Assembly: GCA_006384855.1 (NCBI GenBank)
Contig: VCJN01003009.1
Coordinates: 62,001 to 126,000 of the forward strand
Length of the DNA: 64,000 bases
DNA from: Tetraselmis striata
Lineage: Eukaryota > Chlorophyta > Chlorodendrophyceae > Chlorodendrales > Chlorodendraceae
Direction of reading: 5' to 3'
Shown: positions 21,620 through 29,947 of the stretch, one piece after another
How positions within the stretch are numbered: the stretch's first letter is position 1
Layout of the letters: each line of letters begins with the position of its first letter
Notes under the pieces: model-generated
Told to the model about the DNA's origin: nothing
What the model saw: only the letters and a program-made list of their open reading frames with translations
The model's database searches: none
Made by a program: the position numbers and the translations under genes

Positions 21620-24600
21620 TTAGAGGTCCACCCTGAGAACCGTGGGGGAGGACCACTGGCCCTGGGCGTGGGCGGTCATGACGGGCCTCCTGAACCCCGC
21701 GATCCTGGCGTCGATAACGATCTTGAGGCTGAGGTCGCCGACGAGCGAGGTGGACGCCCCGAAGGAGAGCGAGCCGGTTTGCGAGGCGAGGATGGTGTTG
21801 GTGGCCTGGTCGAACGAGAGGCTGAGTTCCTGGTCGGCGCTGGTGATGTAGATGCCGGTGGCTGAGTGGAACATTCTCACGGTGAGCCTGACGGAGTCCA
21901 CGGTCTGGACGTTTTGCGCGAGGAGGACGGAGCTTATTTTGAACCTGATCGTGTTGGGAATGTTGAACGAGGCGGTGGCGAAGGTGCCGTCGGAGGAGGC
22001 GGTGAGGTTCCCGTGGGTGGTGGCCGCGGCCATTTCCGAGAGGAATTCGCTGATCCAGTTCAGGACCGCGAGTTCGGCGTACGTCCCGTCGTGGTCGTGG
22101 TTTTTCGGGGAGTACCGGTCCTCGGTGATTTTCTTGGTGACGAGCTGGTTGGCCGAGGGGTGGGTGGGTTGGTCTCGATCACGGACTGGGCCGGCACGGT
22201 GATGTTGGTGTTGATGGTCCCGCTGAGGGAGAGGTAGTTGGCGTCCGCGTACCCCTTGGTCATGGCGTCGCTGGAGTTGGTGGGCGAGGCGACGCCGGTG
22301 AGCGCGTTGTTGCCAAAGTCCGCGGCGGCCAGGACGCTGAGGGTGTTGACGGTGGCGGAGACGGTGGCGTAGACGTCCTGCGCGTACGACTGGGCGGAGT
22401 CGATGGTCGTGGAGTACGTGTTTTTGGCGTAGATCTTGTCCCAGACCTTGTCGATTTTGCCGAGGGAAAACGTTTCCGTGCCGTCGGGGAACATGTTCCC
22501 GTCGACTTCGCACCCGTCGGGGTGGGTTTTGAGGCGGCACACGTTGGCGCCGTCCCGTATGAAGCGGACGTCGTTCCTGACCTTGACGTCGTCGGACACT
22601 TCGACGTCTTTCACGAAAATGTGGTCCCACTCGTGGGTTTCGCTCCCGAGGTCGTGGGACTGGTTGTTGTTGGGGACGATGTTTCCGGAGACTTCCACCC
22701 CGCCGGTGACGAACTTGAGGTCGGTGAAGTCCGAGGCGGTGATCCCGAGGAGGCTCCCGAGCCTGATTTTGTCCTCCGAGCCGATGTAGGACGACTGGAG
22801 CGTTTCGCACCACACCTCGGGCCATCGCAGCGAGCGGTCCTCCTCGCCGGTGTCGGCTGAATAGTTGCCCCCGAAGATGATGTTCGCGAAGGCGGACGAG
22901 TCGACGGTGGCGAGGTAATCGTAGTTGGGCGAGATGGAGTATTCGCCGTAGTTGTTCACGACCCGCATGAACTTCGCGGCTTCGACGGAGGAGAGGTCGG
23001 CGGGGCCGCCGGAGTTGGACACGGCCGCCACCGCGGTGTCGACGTATGACTTGTTGACCACGTCGGTGCCGGTCGTGGGCGCTCCCACCTGGGTGATTTT
23101 GTTGCCGTTGAGGCTCATCACGTTGGTCACGTTGAGGACCGGGGTCTCGAGGGAGCCGATGTACGCGCCGCCGGAGGCCGTGAGGAACTGGGTGTATACG
23201 TCCCGGAAGCTGGTGTTGGAGGATCCGAGGTCCCACGTTTCGTCGAGGGTCGGCACGAGGGATTCCCCGACGAGCATGTCGCCCCCGTCGAGGTTGATGA
23301 GCGGCTTGGTGGCGCCGGTGATGGAGGCCCAGTCGGTGGCGGGCGTGGCGGCCGCGACGGCCGAGTCGACGTACCCCTTGGAAGCGGCCTCGGCGTCCAG
23401 CTCCGGCGTGCGCGAGAGCGTGAGCGGCCGGTCGAGCGTCATGAGGTTGGACTCGGCGTCGTAGGCGAGCCGGACGCGGTCGGTGACGGATCCGATCTCG
23501 ACGACGTCCGAGAAGCGGCCGGTTTTCGCGTACAGGAAGAGCCATCTGAGCTGGTCCTGGCCCAGGTTGTACCCCATGTTGCTGGTGGGCGTGATGGAGT
23601 CGAGCGCGACGATATCGAAGTTCGACGTTTCGACGGGGAAACATCTGCGGCCCGACGTTCTGCGTGTATACGAACTTGTCGGTCCACGACGGCCGGTTGG
23701 CGAGCGTGTCCCAGTCCGAGCCGGTTCCGAAGCCCTGCGAGGTAACCCACGCCTCGGTCGCGTACCCCGCGAGCGACGGGATGGTGGGTTTGTTCGTGAG
23801 ATCAGTATAAGATCCCGAAAAGAGCGTCGGGGGATTAAGAACGTTCGCCCACTCGACGGAATCGGCCGTGAGAACGAGATCGTTGTCGAACCCGCTGAGG
23901 GGAACAGTCGCTTGGGAAGTGGCGACCCACGACGGGATCGAGGGGATCGTGGGCGTGTCCGCCAAATCGGTATAAGATCCCGAAAAGAAAGTGGGTTTGT
24001 TCAGAACGTTCGCCCACTCGACGGAATCGGCCGTGAGAACGAGATCGTTGTCGAACCCGCTGAGGGGAACAGTCGCTTGGGAATTCGCGACCCACGACGG
24101 GATCGAGGGGATCGTGGGTTTATCCGCCAAATCGGTATAAGATCCCGAAAAGAATGTGGGTTTGTTCAGAACGTTCGCCCACTCCACGGAATTGGCTGTG
24201 AGAACGAGATCGTTGTCGAACCCGCTGAGGGGAACCGTCGCTTGGGAAGTGGCGACCCAGGCGGGGATCGTGGGGATCGTGGGCGTGTTCGTGAGATCGT
24301 TATAGTTTCCCGAAAAGAGGGTTGGCGGATTAAGAACGTTCGCCCACTCGATGGAATCTGCCGTGAGAACGAGATCGTTGTCGAACCCGCTGAGGGGAAC
24401 GGCCGCTTGGGAATTCGCGACCCACGCGGGGATCGTGGGGATGGTCGGTTTGTTCAGGACGTCCGCCCAGTCGACGGAGTACGAGACGGAATCGCCCTCG
24501 AGGAGGACGCGGCGCGAGGTTCCGCCTGAGTCGTTCGCGAAGAGGTTGGCGGCGTACACCGCGCCGAAGTGCCCCTCGAGGAACGGGAAGGTGGAGTTGC

Positions 24601-25471
24601 CGAGGCGGCCGGGCGGCGGGAAGCCGGGGTTGACGTCGTCCGGGACGAGGTCGCCCTTTATCGTGATCCCCTGATTGAAAACGTTTTCTTCCAGCCTGGG
24701 CGTGGCGAGCGCGGACGTCACGACCTTGCGCCAGGGGTCGTTGGAGGTTCCTAGGTCCAGCGTGTCGGCGTCGTCGCCCACGGCCGCGTTCCCCCCGCCG
24801 GGGGCGGCGACGAGTTTGAGCGCGGAGCCCTGCGCCACGAGCTCGAGGAGTTCCGAGAGGGTGTACGAGCCGGCCTCGCCGAGGAACGAGGTGAACGTGA
24901 GGAGGTCCGGGTTCGAGAGGGTGGCCTGCGACGCGTACACGTGGCGCCAGGGGTTGCTGGGCTCGCCGAGGTCGAACAGGTCCGCGAACGGGACGCGGAG
25001 CGTGCCGAAGACGTCGATGCGGCCGGGGTTATCGTCGTGCGCGCCGATGGCTTTGGGTTCGAGCACGTCCACGATGAATCGCGCCTTTTCGGTTTGCGGG
25101 ATGTACCCCGTCACGTCCACGGCGGCGACCTGGTTGCTGAGCGCGGCGATGAGATCGTCCTGGCGGGCCTGGTCGGCGAACAAATCGTTACAAGCGGATT
25201 CTAGGGTTGCTATGGCGCCGTCCTGGCGGTCCTGGTCGAGCCAGATTTCGTTACAGGCGGTGGCGAGCTCGAGGTCCTGGCGGGCCTGGTCGACCCACAC
25301 GTCGTTGCTGAGTCCGTCGAGGTCGAGCTCGAGGTCGCTAAGGTTCGCCTCCGCCTCCGCGAGCTGGTTGCTGAGGCTCTCGAGTTCCAGCTGAAGCTCC
25401 GAATTGTCCACCTCGAGCGTCCGCCTGCCGTTGACTCTCAAGGGCGCGAACGCCGTCCGAGACCTCTGCAT
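21620..25471 (-). CDS. Giant fibre-like virion protein with phage-tail-type repeats
   Basis: About 1280 residues. N-terminal coiled coil (about residues 15-105; LELESLSNQLAEAEANLSDL, then repeated DQ(A/D)RQD blocks). Central 55-residue tandem repeats (165-bp period, 23841-24500) read WANVLNKPTFFSGSYTDLAD and so on. This resembles the W-x-x-(I/L)-x-x-K-P-x-x repeats of phage tail fibres. Later come KGYVDSAVAA and NKSYVDTAVAAV, also common in phage receptor-binding proteins, and a beta-rich C-terminus. The reading frame shifts at about 23635 (a run of four G on the plus strand) and back near 22165; between them the coding frame is the other one. It probably forms trimeric spikes for algal attachment. 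It is very large for a PLV protein. The next gene upstream, also on the minus strand, overlaps its start. Confidence 0.72.
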   Translation of the reverse strand: MQRSRTAFAPLRVNGRRTLEVDNSELQLELESLSNQLAEAEANLSDLELDLDGLSNDVWVDQARQDLELATACNEIWLDQDRQDGAIATLESACNDLFADQARQDDLIAALSNQVAAVDVTGYIPQTEKARFIVDVLEPKAIGAHDDNPGRIDVFGTLRVPFADLFDLGEPSNPWRHVYASQATLSNPDLLTFTSFLGEAGSYTLSELLELVAQGSALKLVAAPGGGNAAVGDDADTLDLGTSNDPWRKVVTSALATPRLEENVFNQGITIKGDLVPDDVNPGFPPPGRLGNSTFPFLEGHFGAVYAANLFANDSGGTSRRVLLEGDSVSYSVDWADVLNKPTIPTIPAWVANSQAAVPLSGFDNDLVLTADSIEWANVLNPPTLFSGNYNDLTNTPTIPTIPAWVATSQATVPLSGFDNDLVLTANSVEWANVLNKPTFFSGSYTDLADKPTIPSIPSWVANSQATVPLSGFDNDLVLTADSVEWANVLNKPTFFSGSYTDLADTPTIPSIPSWVATSQATVPLSGFDNDLVLTADSVEWANVLNPPTLFSGSYTDLTNKPTIPSLAGYATEAWVTSQGFGTGSDWDTLANRPSWTDKFVYTQNVGPQMFPRRNVELRYRRARLHHAHQQHGVQPGPGPAQMALPVRENRPLLGRRRDRIRHRPRPARLRRRVQPHDARPAAHALAHAGAGRRGRFQGVRRLGRRGRHARHRLGLHHRRHQAAHQPRRGRHARRGIPRADPRRNVGPRILQHQLPGRIHPVPHGLRRRVHRLPRDPGPQRDQRDEPQRQQNHPGGSAHDRHRRGQQVIRRHRGGGRVQLRRPRRPLLRRSREVHAGREQLRRILHLAQLRLPRHRRLVRLREHHLRGQLFSRHRRGGPLAAMARGVVRNAPVVLHRLGGQNQAREPPRDHRLGLHRPQVRHRRGGSLRKHRPQQQPVPRPRERNPRVGPHFRERRRSVRRRQGQERRPLHTGRRQRVPPQNPPRRVRSRREHVPRRHGNVFPRQNRQGLGQDLRQKHVLHDHRLRPVVRAGRLRHRLRHRQHPQRPGRRGLWQQRAHRRRLAHQLQRRHDQGVRGRQLPLPQRDHQHQHHRAGPVRDRDQPTHPSANQLVTKKITEDRYSPKNHDHDGTYAELAVLNWISEFLSEMAAATTHGNLTASSDGTFATASFNIPNTIRFKISSVLLAQNVQTVDSVRLTVRMFHSATGIYITSADQELSLSFDQATNTILASQTGSLSFGASTSLVGDLSLKIVIDARIAGFRRPVMTAHAQGQWSSPTVLRVDL
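23841..24500 (-). repeat. 165-bp coding tandem repeats in the fibre gene
   Basis: ACGTTCGCCC recurs at 23841, 24006, 24171 and 24336, exactly 165 bases apart, with a fifth diverged copy near 24459 (ACGTCCGCCC). Near identity suggests recent expansion or gene conversion. Confidence 0.9.
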
Positions 25472-26204
25472 TATTGTGACTTATTCTGAGTTTTATTGTG
25501 GCGGTCCACCGGGAGCCGTTGAGGTCGAGGAAGCGGCCGTTGTCGTCCTCCAGGCGACACACGATGAAGGAGACGGCCATGTTTTTGCACTCGACCCACG
25601 CGTCGGTCGTGTAGTGCTCGAGCTCGTTGAACTGGGACGTTAAGGGGATCTTGGCGAGGACGTTGGAGGTGCGCCGCGTGATGGGGTCGCGGTTGGAGGT
25701 GTGGAGGGACGTCCGGAGGAAGATGGAGGAGGTTCGCGTGAGGTCGACGCCGCGGGGCGCCTCGAGCTGGCCGTCGGAGCTGGTGTCGCCGGGCGCGAGG
25801 CCGAGGAGGGAGCCGCAGGTGGTGGCGGCGTCGACGGCGACTTCGGCGATGTGGTCCGAGACGAGCGTGACCTTGTTGGTGGCGGGCGAGTACACCATTT
25901 CGAAGGTGTACATGAGGCTGGGGTTGACGAACTCGATGAGCTCGTCGATCGACCTGTTCCCGTGCGGGAGGGTTATGATCTCGAGCCGGCCGCTGGGATC
26001 GCCCGGGGTGTAGTACCGGAGCGCGAGGGTATCGTTGTCGGCGAAGACCGAGTAAAAGGTGTGTGGGCTCCACGCGTTCAGGAGTCGCGCTTCGAGGAAG
26101 TGTCGGGCCGGGACGTCGATCGCGTCGGGGAGCCAGAACACGTGCGATCCGTCGGGGAACACGAAGTCGCTGTGCTGGGTGTCGAGAAACAGCTGCTGAA
26201 GCAA
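25338..26204 (-). CDS. Probable virion structural protein
   Basis: Up to 288 residues from Met 26204 (MLQQLFLDTQHSDFVFPDG). Beta-rich layout with LPHGNRSIDELIEFVNP followed by a strand (YTFEMVYSPATNKVTLVSD). Near the end comes FLDLNGSRWTATIKLRIS. This arrangement (a ...GNYS-I-x-E-L... segment, then a two-strand segment, then a C-terminal D-x-N-G-x-x-W-x-x-x-I-x-L) resembles uncharacterised structural proteins of PLVs and giant-virus relatives. The natural end is probably near 25480, just after that strand; the last ~45 residues overlap the fibre gene and look random. A single-base shift or a long overlap could explain this. Exact role unknown. Confidence 0.5.
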   Translation of the reverse strand: MLQQLFLDTQHSDFVFPDGSHVFWLPDAIDVPARHFLEARLLNAWSPHTFYSVFADNDTLALRYYTPGDPSGRLEIITLPHGNRSIDELIEFVNPSLMYTFEMVYSPATNKVTLVSDHIAEVAVDAATTCGSLLGLAPGDTSSDGQLEAPRGVDLTRTSSIFLRTSLHTSNRDPITRRTSNVLAKIPLTSQFNELEHYTTDAWVECKNMAVSFIVCRLEDDNGRFLDLNGSRWTATIKLRISHNNAEVSDGVRALESQRQADARGGQFGASAGTREPQQPARGGGGEP

Positions 26205-26214
26205 TTCAGTTTAC

Positions 26215-26750
26215 TCAGTATATCACGAATTCGGGGAGGGGCGGGGACTGCGGGATCGCTGGCGCCTTCTTCTTGCGCGTTTTCGGGATCGGGATCGGGT
26301 CGGAGGGGGGCGGAAGCTGGTGGGAAGCTGCAAAACAGCGTGTTTTTTCGTCTGGAAGCTGCGGGGAAGCTGCCGGAAGTACGGAAACACGCGGTTTTCT
26401 GGCCTTCCTGGTCGGCTTGGGCGGCGGCGGGGGCGGGTTGAGGTACTCCTCGTACAGCCTCTCCATGATCTCGCGCTTCTCCGATTTCTTCCGCCTCGCC
26501 TTGGCCAGGTGCTCCACCATCCTCGCGCTGGGCTGCCGCTTGGTCACTCCCGTGGCCCTTTCAACTGGCTCTCCTCGCTCTCCTCCGGCTCCTGAGGCTT
26601 CTCCTCCGGCTCCTGAGGATTCTCCTCCGGCTTCTCCTGTTCCTTGTTCCACTTCTTTAGGCTGCTCGCCACCAGACTCAGACGATCGTTCACATACGAC
26701 ACCATTCCTATGATCACCCGGGTTCTCCACGCGGCCGTCCATGGGTCCAT
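26215..26750 (-). pseudogene. Charged, proline-rich protein with KRQPSARMVEHLAKARRKK motif, apparently frameshifted
   Basis: The frame from 26750 (MDPWTAAWRTRVIIGMVSYV) has a helical N-terminus, then a Glu/Pro-rich stretch (EKPEENPQEPEEKPQEPEES), and stops at 26544. An overlapping frame carries the more recognisable motif KRQPSARMVEHLAKARRKK. It then runs through a Pro-rich tract to the stop at 26215 (LPEFVIY). A similar Arg/Lys-x-x-S-x-x-(M/L)-x-x-(H/L)-x-x-A-R motif is frequent in algal-virus proteins, often next to capsid genes. The two halves most simply form one protein with a single shift near 26550. Function unknown; possibly a virion-associated or DNA-binding protein. Confidence 0.5.
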
Positions 26751-26769
26751 TTGTGTCTATCTATAAAAA
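26751..26769. promoter_or_regulatory. 19-bp divergent gap between virus half-genomes
   Basis: TTTGTGTCTATCTATAAAAA spans the gap and separates the starts of the minus-strand (26750) and plus-strand (26770) gene sets. TCTATAAAAA is a TATA-like box directly before the plus-strand start. The promoter of the minus-strand gene must extend into the neighbouring coding sequence. Confidence 0.45.
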
Positions 26770-26988
26770 ATGTCGCCGACCACGACCCCTCCCGCGATCG
26801 ACGATATCGATTTCCTGCTCATGCGGGAGCCGAACTACGGGAGGCGCGAGTGGTGGGCCGCGAAGTACCCCGGGTTCACCCCGGAGCAGTGCGAGATCCT
26901 GGAGATCCAGTGCTGGGCGGAGGCGGAACCGAACGAAATAAAAGGAAAGATTAAAAAGCTATGCCGAAAGCGGGAGAGTTCGAGATAG
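26770..26988 (+). CDS. Small conserved-looking viral protein before the ATPase
   Basis: 72 residues. The middle (REWWAAKYPGFTPEQCEILE) has the W-x-x-K-Y/F-P-x-F-x-x-E-x-x-E-I-L-E pattern that I associate with small PLV proteins encoded next to the packaging ATPase. It overlaps the ATPase start by 28 bases, suggesting coupled expression. Acidic centre, basic C-terminus; no membrane segment. Possible scaffold or packaging cofactor, by position only. Confidence 0.6.
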   Translation: MSPTTTPPAIDDIDFLLMREPNYGRREWWAAKYPGFTPEQCEILEIQCWAEAEPNEIKGKIKKLCRKRESSR

Positions 26989-27683
26989 TCGAGCGGTCGG
27001 CCTTCGCGATCGATCCCCCGGAGTTCCTGTGCGATCGTCCGATATGCAAGCAGATCGTGGCGCCGCTTCCGAGCCGGCCGTTTTTCATGGCGATCATCGG
27101 GAGCGCGGGGTCGGGGAAGACGAGCCTGATGATTAATATGTTGACCAGCCGGAAGGCGTACCAACGGGCGTTCCACCGCGTGCACGTCGTGATGCCTCCT
27201 CACAGCGTGGCCAGCCTGAAGAACAACCCGTTCGAGGAGCACGAGCGGATGTACGGCGAGCTGGATTTCGACACCCTGGCCGGGATTCGGGAGGGCGTTC
27301 GGGAGGCGGGCGACACGAAGAAGAACAGCCTTCTGATTCTGGACGACGTGACGGTCGCCCTGAAGGATCTGGACGTCCAGCGCGATCTTAAGGATCTGAT
27401 ATACAATCGTCGGCATTACCGCCTCTCGATTATCATTCTGGTCCAGTCGTACATCGCGATGCCGCTGTCGATCCGGAAGAGCCTGAGCCACTTCGCGATG
27501 TTCAAGCCTCGGAACAAGAAGGAGTACGAGGCGATATTTAACGAGATCATCAGCATGGACCGGGCGGAGGCCGAGCGGATGATGAGGTTCGTGTACGACG
27601 ACCAGTTCGCGTTCCTGTTCGCGGACGTGGAGCGCGGCCAGTTCTTCAAGAAGTTCGATCTGATTCGGGTTTCGGGCGAGTGA
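26961..27683 (+). CDS. A32-like genome-packaging ATPase
   Basis: 240 residues, FtsK/HerA-superfamily packaging ATPase, which pumps viral DNA into procapsids. Walker A is GSAGSGKTS (about residues 47-55) and Walker B is NSLLILDDVTVAL (about 121-133). The sensor-like RRHYRLSIIILVQSYIAMP (about 149-167) is typical of the A32 family. KPRNKKEYEAIFNE and the end YDDQFAFLFADVERG match the expected C-terminal region. Length is normal for PLV ATPases. Intact, and a good phylogenetic marker for this virus. Confidence 0.92.
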   Translation: MPKAGEFEIVERSAFAIDPPEFLCDRPICKQIVAPLPSRPFFMAIIGSAGSGKTSLMINMLTSRKAYQRAFHRVHVVMPPHSVASLKNNPFEEHERMYGELDFDTLAGIREGVREAGDTKKNSLLILDDVTVALKDLDVQRDLKDLIYNRRHYRLSIIILVQSYIAMPLSIRKSLSHFAMFKPRNKKEYEAIFNEIISMDRAEAERMMRFVYDDQFAFLFADVERGQFFKKFDLIRVSGE

Positions 27684-27744
27684 TCTTGGGGAACATCCGC
27701 CGGGGGACCGGGTTCTCGACGCCAAAATTTATCAATAAAAACAA

Positions 27745-28272
27745 ATGCCGAGGCAGACCAGGCGAGTGAAGGACCCCTGCGCTTGCAAGAAGAAGAAGGG
27801 AACGGGATCGCGGTGCGGGTGCGGGACTTCGTCTCGGCGGCGCGCGCCCCGTAGGACACCGGGGGCGAGGAGCGGAACCGCGGCGGCCGCGGGCCCCGAG
27901 CCTTTCGCGAAGGGCTGGAACACGTACTACCCCACGCACGCGCCGTTCGGCATCGACCACGCCTACGGGCAGCGTCCGATGTTGCCGGTCGTGGTTCCTC
28001 ACAACACCGGGAAACCCCTGGGCCACGCCGCGGGCGGGAACATTCTCGGCGGGTCGGCCGAGCGGGCTAGGGAGGCGCGGGGCACGCAGACGGAGCCGGT
28101 TGCCGACCCGAAGGTGCGCCTCACGACCTCCAAGGCCGGTTTCGGGAAGAGTTCGCTGACCTCCCTGATGGAGGACGATAAGGGCGCCACGGCGTCGGTG
28201 GACGCGGAGCAGTATGAGTTGTACGGGTTCCGCGATCTTCAGCGAATGGCGAGGAGGAGGCGGAAGCCGTGA
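27745..28272 (+). CDS. Unknown viral protein with Cys/Arg-rich N-terminus
   Basis: 175 residues. Residues 1-45 are basic with four cysteines (CACKKKKGTGSRCGCG), which could bind nucleic acid or metal. The rest is Gly/Pro-rich with little predicted order (FAKGWNTYYPTHAPFGIDHA). It ends in a basic patch (FRDLQRMARRRRKP). Placed between the packaging ATPase and capsid genes, it is likely a virion or core protein; I do not recognise the family. An AT-rich spacer (AAAATTTATCAATAAAAACA) precedes the start. Confidence 0.5.
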   Translation: MPRQTRRVKDPCACKKKKGTGSRCGCGTSSRRRAPRRTPGARSGTAAAAGPEPFAKGWNTYYPTHAPFGIDHAYGQRPMLPVVVPHNTGKPLGHAAGGNILGGSAERAREARGTQTEPVADPKVRLTTSKAGFGKSSLTSLMEDDKGATASVDAEQYELYGFRDLQRMARRRRKP

Positions 28273-28277
28273 AAAAT

Positions 28278-28295
28278 TGTGGCATTCCATTAAAC
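28278..28295 (+). promoter_or_regulatory. TTGTGGCAT..ATTAAA motif before 28297 gene
   Basis: TTGTGGCATTCCATTAAA ends one base before the ATG. A nearly identical motif precedes the capsid gene, and a shorter one precedes 31555. Likely a late-gene promoter of the virus. Confidence 0.55.
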
Positions 28296-28296
28296 G

Positions 28297-28647
28297 ATGA
28301 ACTTCTCGAAATTCGGACGCTCGCTGCGGACCTTCGGGCAAAAGCTTTCGCACGGCGTGCGGGCGGTGGGGAACAAGGTGGGCGATTTTCTGCTGGGGGC
28401 GTCGCCGGTGCTGGCGGCGATTCCCGGGATCGGGCCGGAGGCGGCTGCGCTGAGCGCGTCGATCGGCGGGGCGGCGAAGGGCGTGGGCGCGATCGCGGGA
28501 GCGGCGGAGGGCGCTCTGTCGGGCGAGGGCGTGGACGTGGGGTCGGCGCGGGAGGGCTACGGAGCGGTGAAGGGCGGGGCGGGCGCGGTTAGGGACGCTT
28601 ACAGGCGGGCGAGGGGCCACGGGTCGGCGATCGAGCGGGGCGGCTGA
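28297..28647 (+). CDS. Small Gly/Ala-rich amphipathic protein, possible minor virion protein
   Basis: 116 residues. Basic amphipathic start (MNFSKFGRSLRTFGQKLSHG), then a hydrophobic Gly/Ala stretch (FLLGASPVLAAIPGIGPEAA and further GA-rich sequence), then a basic end. This composition fits membrane-active or capsid-lining minor proteins in adeno-/polinto-type viruses. I see no specific family motif. It lies directly before the capsid gene and shares its promoter motif. Confidence 0.5.
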   Translation: MNFSKFGRSLRTFGQKLSHGVRAVGNKVGDFLLGASPVLAAIPGIGPEAAALSASIGGAAKGVGAIAGAAEGALSGEGVDVGSAREGYGAVKGGAGAVRDAYRRARGHGSAIERGG

Positions 28648-28652
28648 GAATT

Positions 28653-28671
28653 TTTGTGGCATTGAATTAAA
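28653..28671 (+). promoter_or_regulatory. TTGTGGCAT..ATTAAA motif before the capsid gene
   Basis: TTTGTGGCATTGAATTAAAA lies immediately before the major capsid protein ATG (28675). Same core and spacing as at 28278. Confidence 0.6.
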
Positions 28672-28674
28672 ACC

Positions 28675-29907
28675 ATGTCAGGACTCTCGGATTCCTTCGT
28701 GTACAGCGCCAAGCCCCGCGCCGTGAGCGCCCAGAAGTATCGCCACAGCATCCCGCCCATCAACGGCCGGAACTTCTCCCCCGGCGACACCGTCCAGCTG
28801 ACGATTCCCTGCGGCAACAAGGGCGAGTTCCTGAACACCCGCCAGTCGTTCCTGAAGTTCAAGCTCCACAATCTGGACTCCACCGCGGGCAACTCCATGA
28901 CCCTGGACTACTCCGCGCACAGCGTGATCCGGTTGCTGGAGGTCGTGTACGGCTCCAACGTCCTGGAGTACATCGACCAGTACCCGGTGCTGATGGCGCT
29001 GCTGGAGGACTCCCAGGGCGACACCCTCCAGGCCGCCTGGGGCGGGTCGGTGACCGAGGGCCGCAGCAACACCGGGCCGCGCACCGGCGCGACGATCGGC
29101 GGCGGGTCGGAGATTACGGTTTGCCTGCCGCTGTGCTCCGGCGTCCTGGGAACCATGGCGACAAAGTACATTCCCGTTGGCGATATGGTGAGGAATCATC
29201 TCCGGATGAACCTGACCCTGGCGAGCAAGGAGGACCTGCAGGTGTCCACGGCGGCCCGCGACTGGGCGGTGAGCGACGTCGAGTTTTGCGCGGAGATCGT
29301 GAAGCTGGACGCGGGCGTGGCCTCGGCCATCAGCCAGGCGAACTCCGGCGGCTACCGCATCCCGATGACCACTTTCTCGAACCACGCCTCCAGCGTCGAG
29401 AGCGGGTCCACGCTGTGCAACACCCTGATCAGCGGCAATTACCGGAGTCTCAAAACGATCTTCAGCGTGTTCCGGCTGCAGGGCAACATCGGCGACGGCA
29501 CCAAGAAGACGGTCACGCTGCGCGCCAACCCCTTCGGCGACACCGGGAGGTGGCAGTACGACGTGGGCGGCCAACTGGTTCCCCAGAAACCCGTGGACTC
29601 GAACGCCGAGGCCTTCGCGGAGCTGCAGAAGGCGTTCCACGCGTTCGGGAGCGTCGAGCACCACGGCCAGATTCGCGACAGCACGTGGGTGGCGGCCGAG
29701 GGGACGTACGTCCTCGCGCAGGACCTCGAGACCCAGAGCCACAAGTCCATGGTCTCGGAGAGCGGCGTCGACGTGTCCACGGCCACGATTTACCTCAAGG
29801 CCCAGTTCGCCTCCGCGCTCGCCGCGGCTGTGCGCGTCGACAGTTTCACCCACCAGGACGCCATACTGTACATCGACCCGAGCGGCATGGCCACCACGGT
29901 GTTCTGA
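28675..29907 (+). CDS. Major capsid protein (double-jelly-roll type)
   Basis: 410 residues, intact. Early region YSAKPRAVSAQKYRHSIPPI and SPGDTVQLTIPCGNKGEFLN, then QSFLKFKLHN. The first jelly roll contains SVIRLLEVVYGSNVLEYIDQ and the loop EITVCLPLCSGVLG, with IPVGDMVRNHLRMNLTL. The second jelly roll follows, ending DAILYIDPSGMATTVF. The overall order and length are those of PLV major capsid proteins, which form the pseudo-hexameric capsomers. It is the centre of the plus-strand morphogenesis block, between a small virion-type protein and the probable penton. Confidence 0.88.
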   Translation: MSGLSDSFVYSAKPRAVSAQKYRHSIPPINGRNFSPGDTVQLTIPCGNKGEFLNTRQSFLKFKLHNLDSTAGNSMTLDYSAHSVIRLLEVVYGSNVLEYIDQYPVLMALLEDSQGDTLQAAWGGSVTEGRSNTGPRTGATIGGGSEITVCLPLCSGVLGTMATKYIPVGDMVRNHLRMNLTLASKEDLQVSTAARDWAVSDVEFCAEIVKLDAGVASAISQANSGGYRIPMTTFSNHASSVESGSTLCNTLISGNYRSLKTIFSVFRLQGNIGDGTKKTVTLRANPFGDTGRWQYDVGGQLVPQKPVDSNAEAFAELQKAFHAFGSVEHHGQIRDSTWVAAEGTYVLAQDLETQSHKSMVSESGVDVSTATIYLKAQFASALAAAVRVDSFTHQDAILYIDPSGMATTVF

Positions 29908-29947
29908 TGGCCCAGACGGTGTTTTAGTTTTTGCCAGTGAATGTTAA

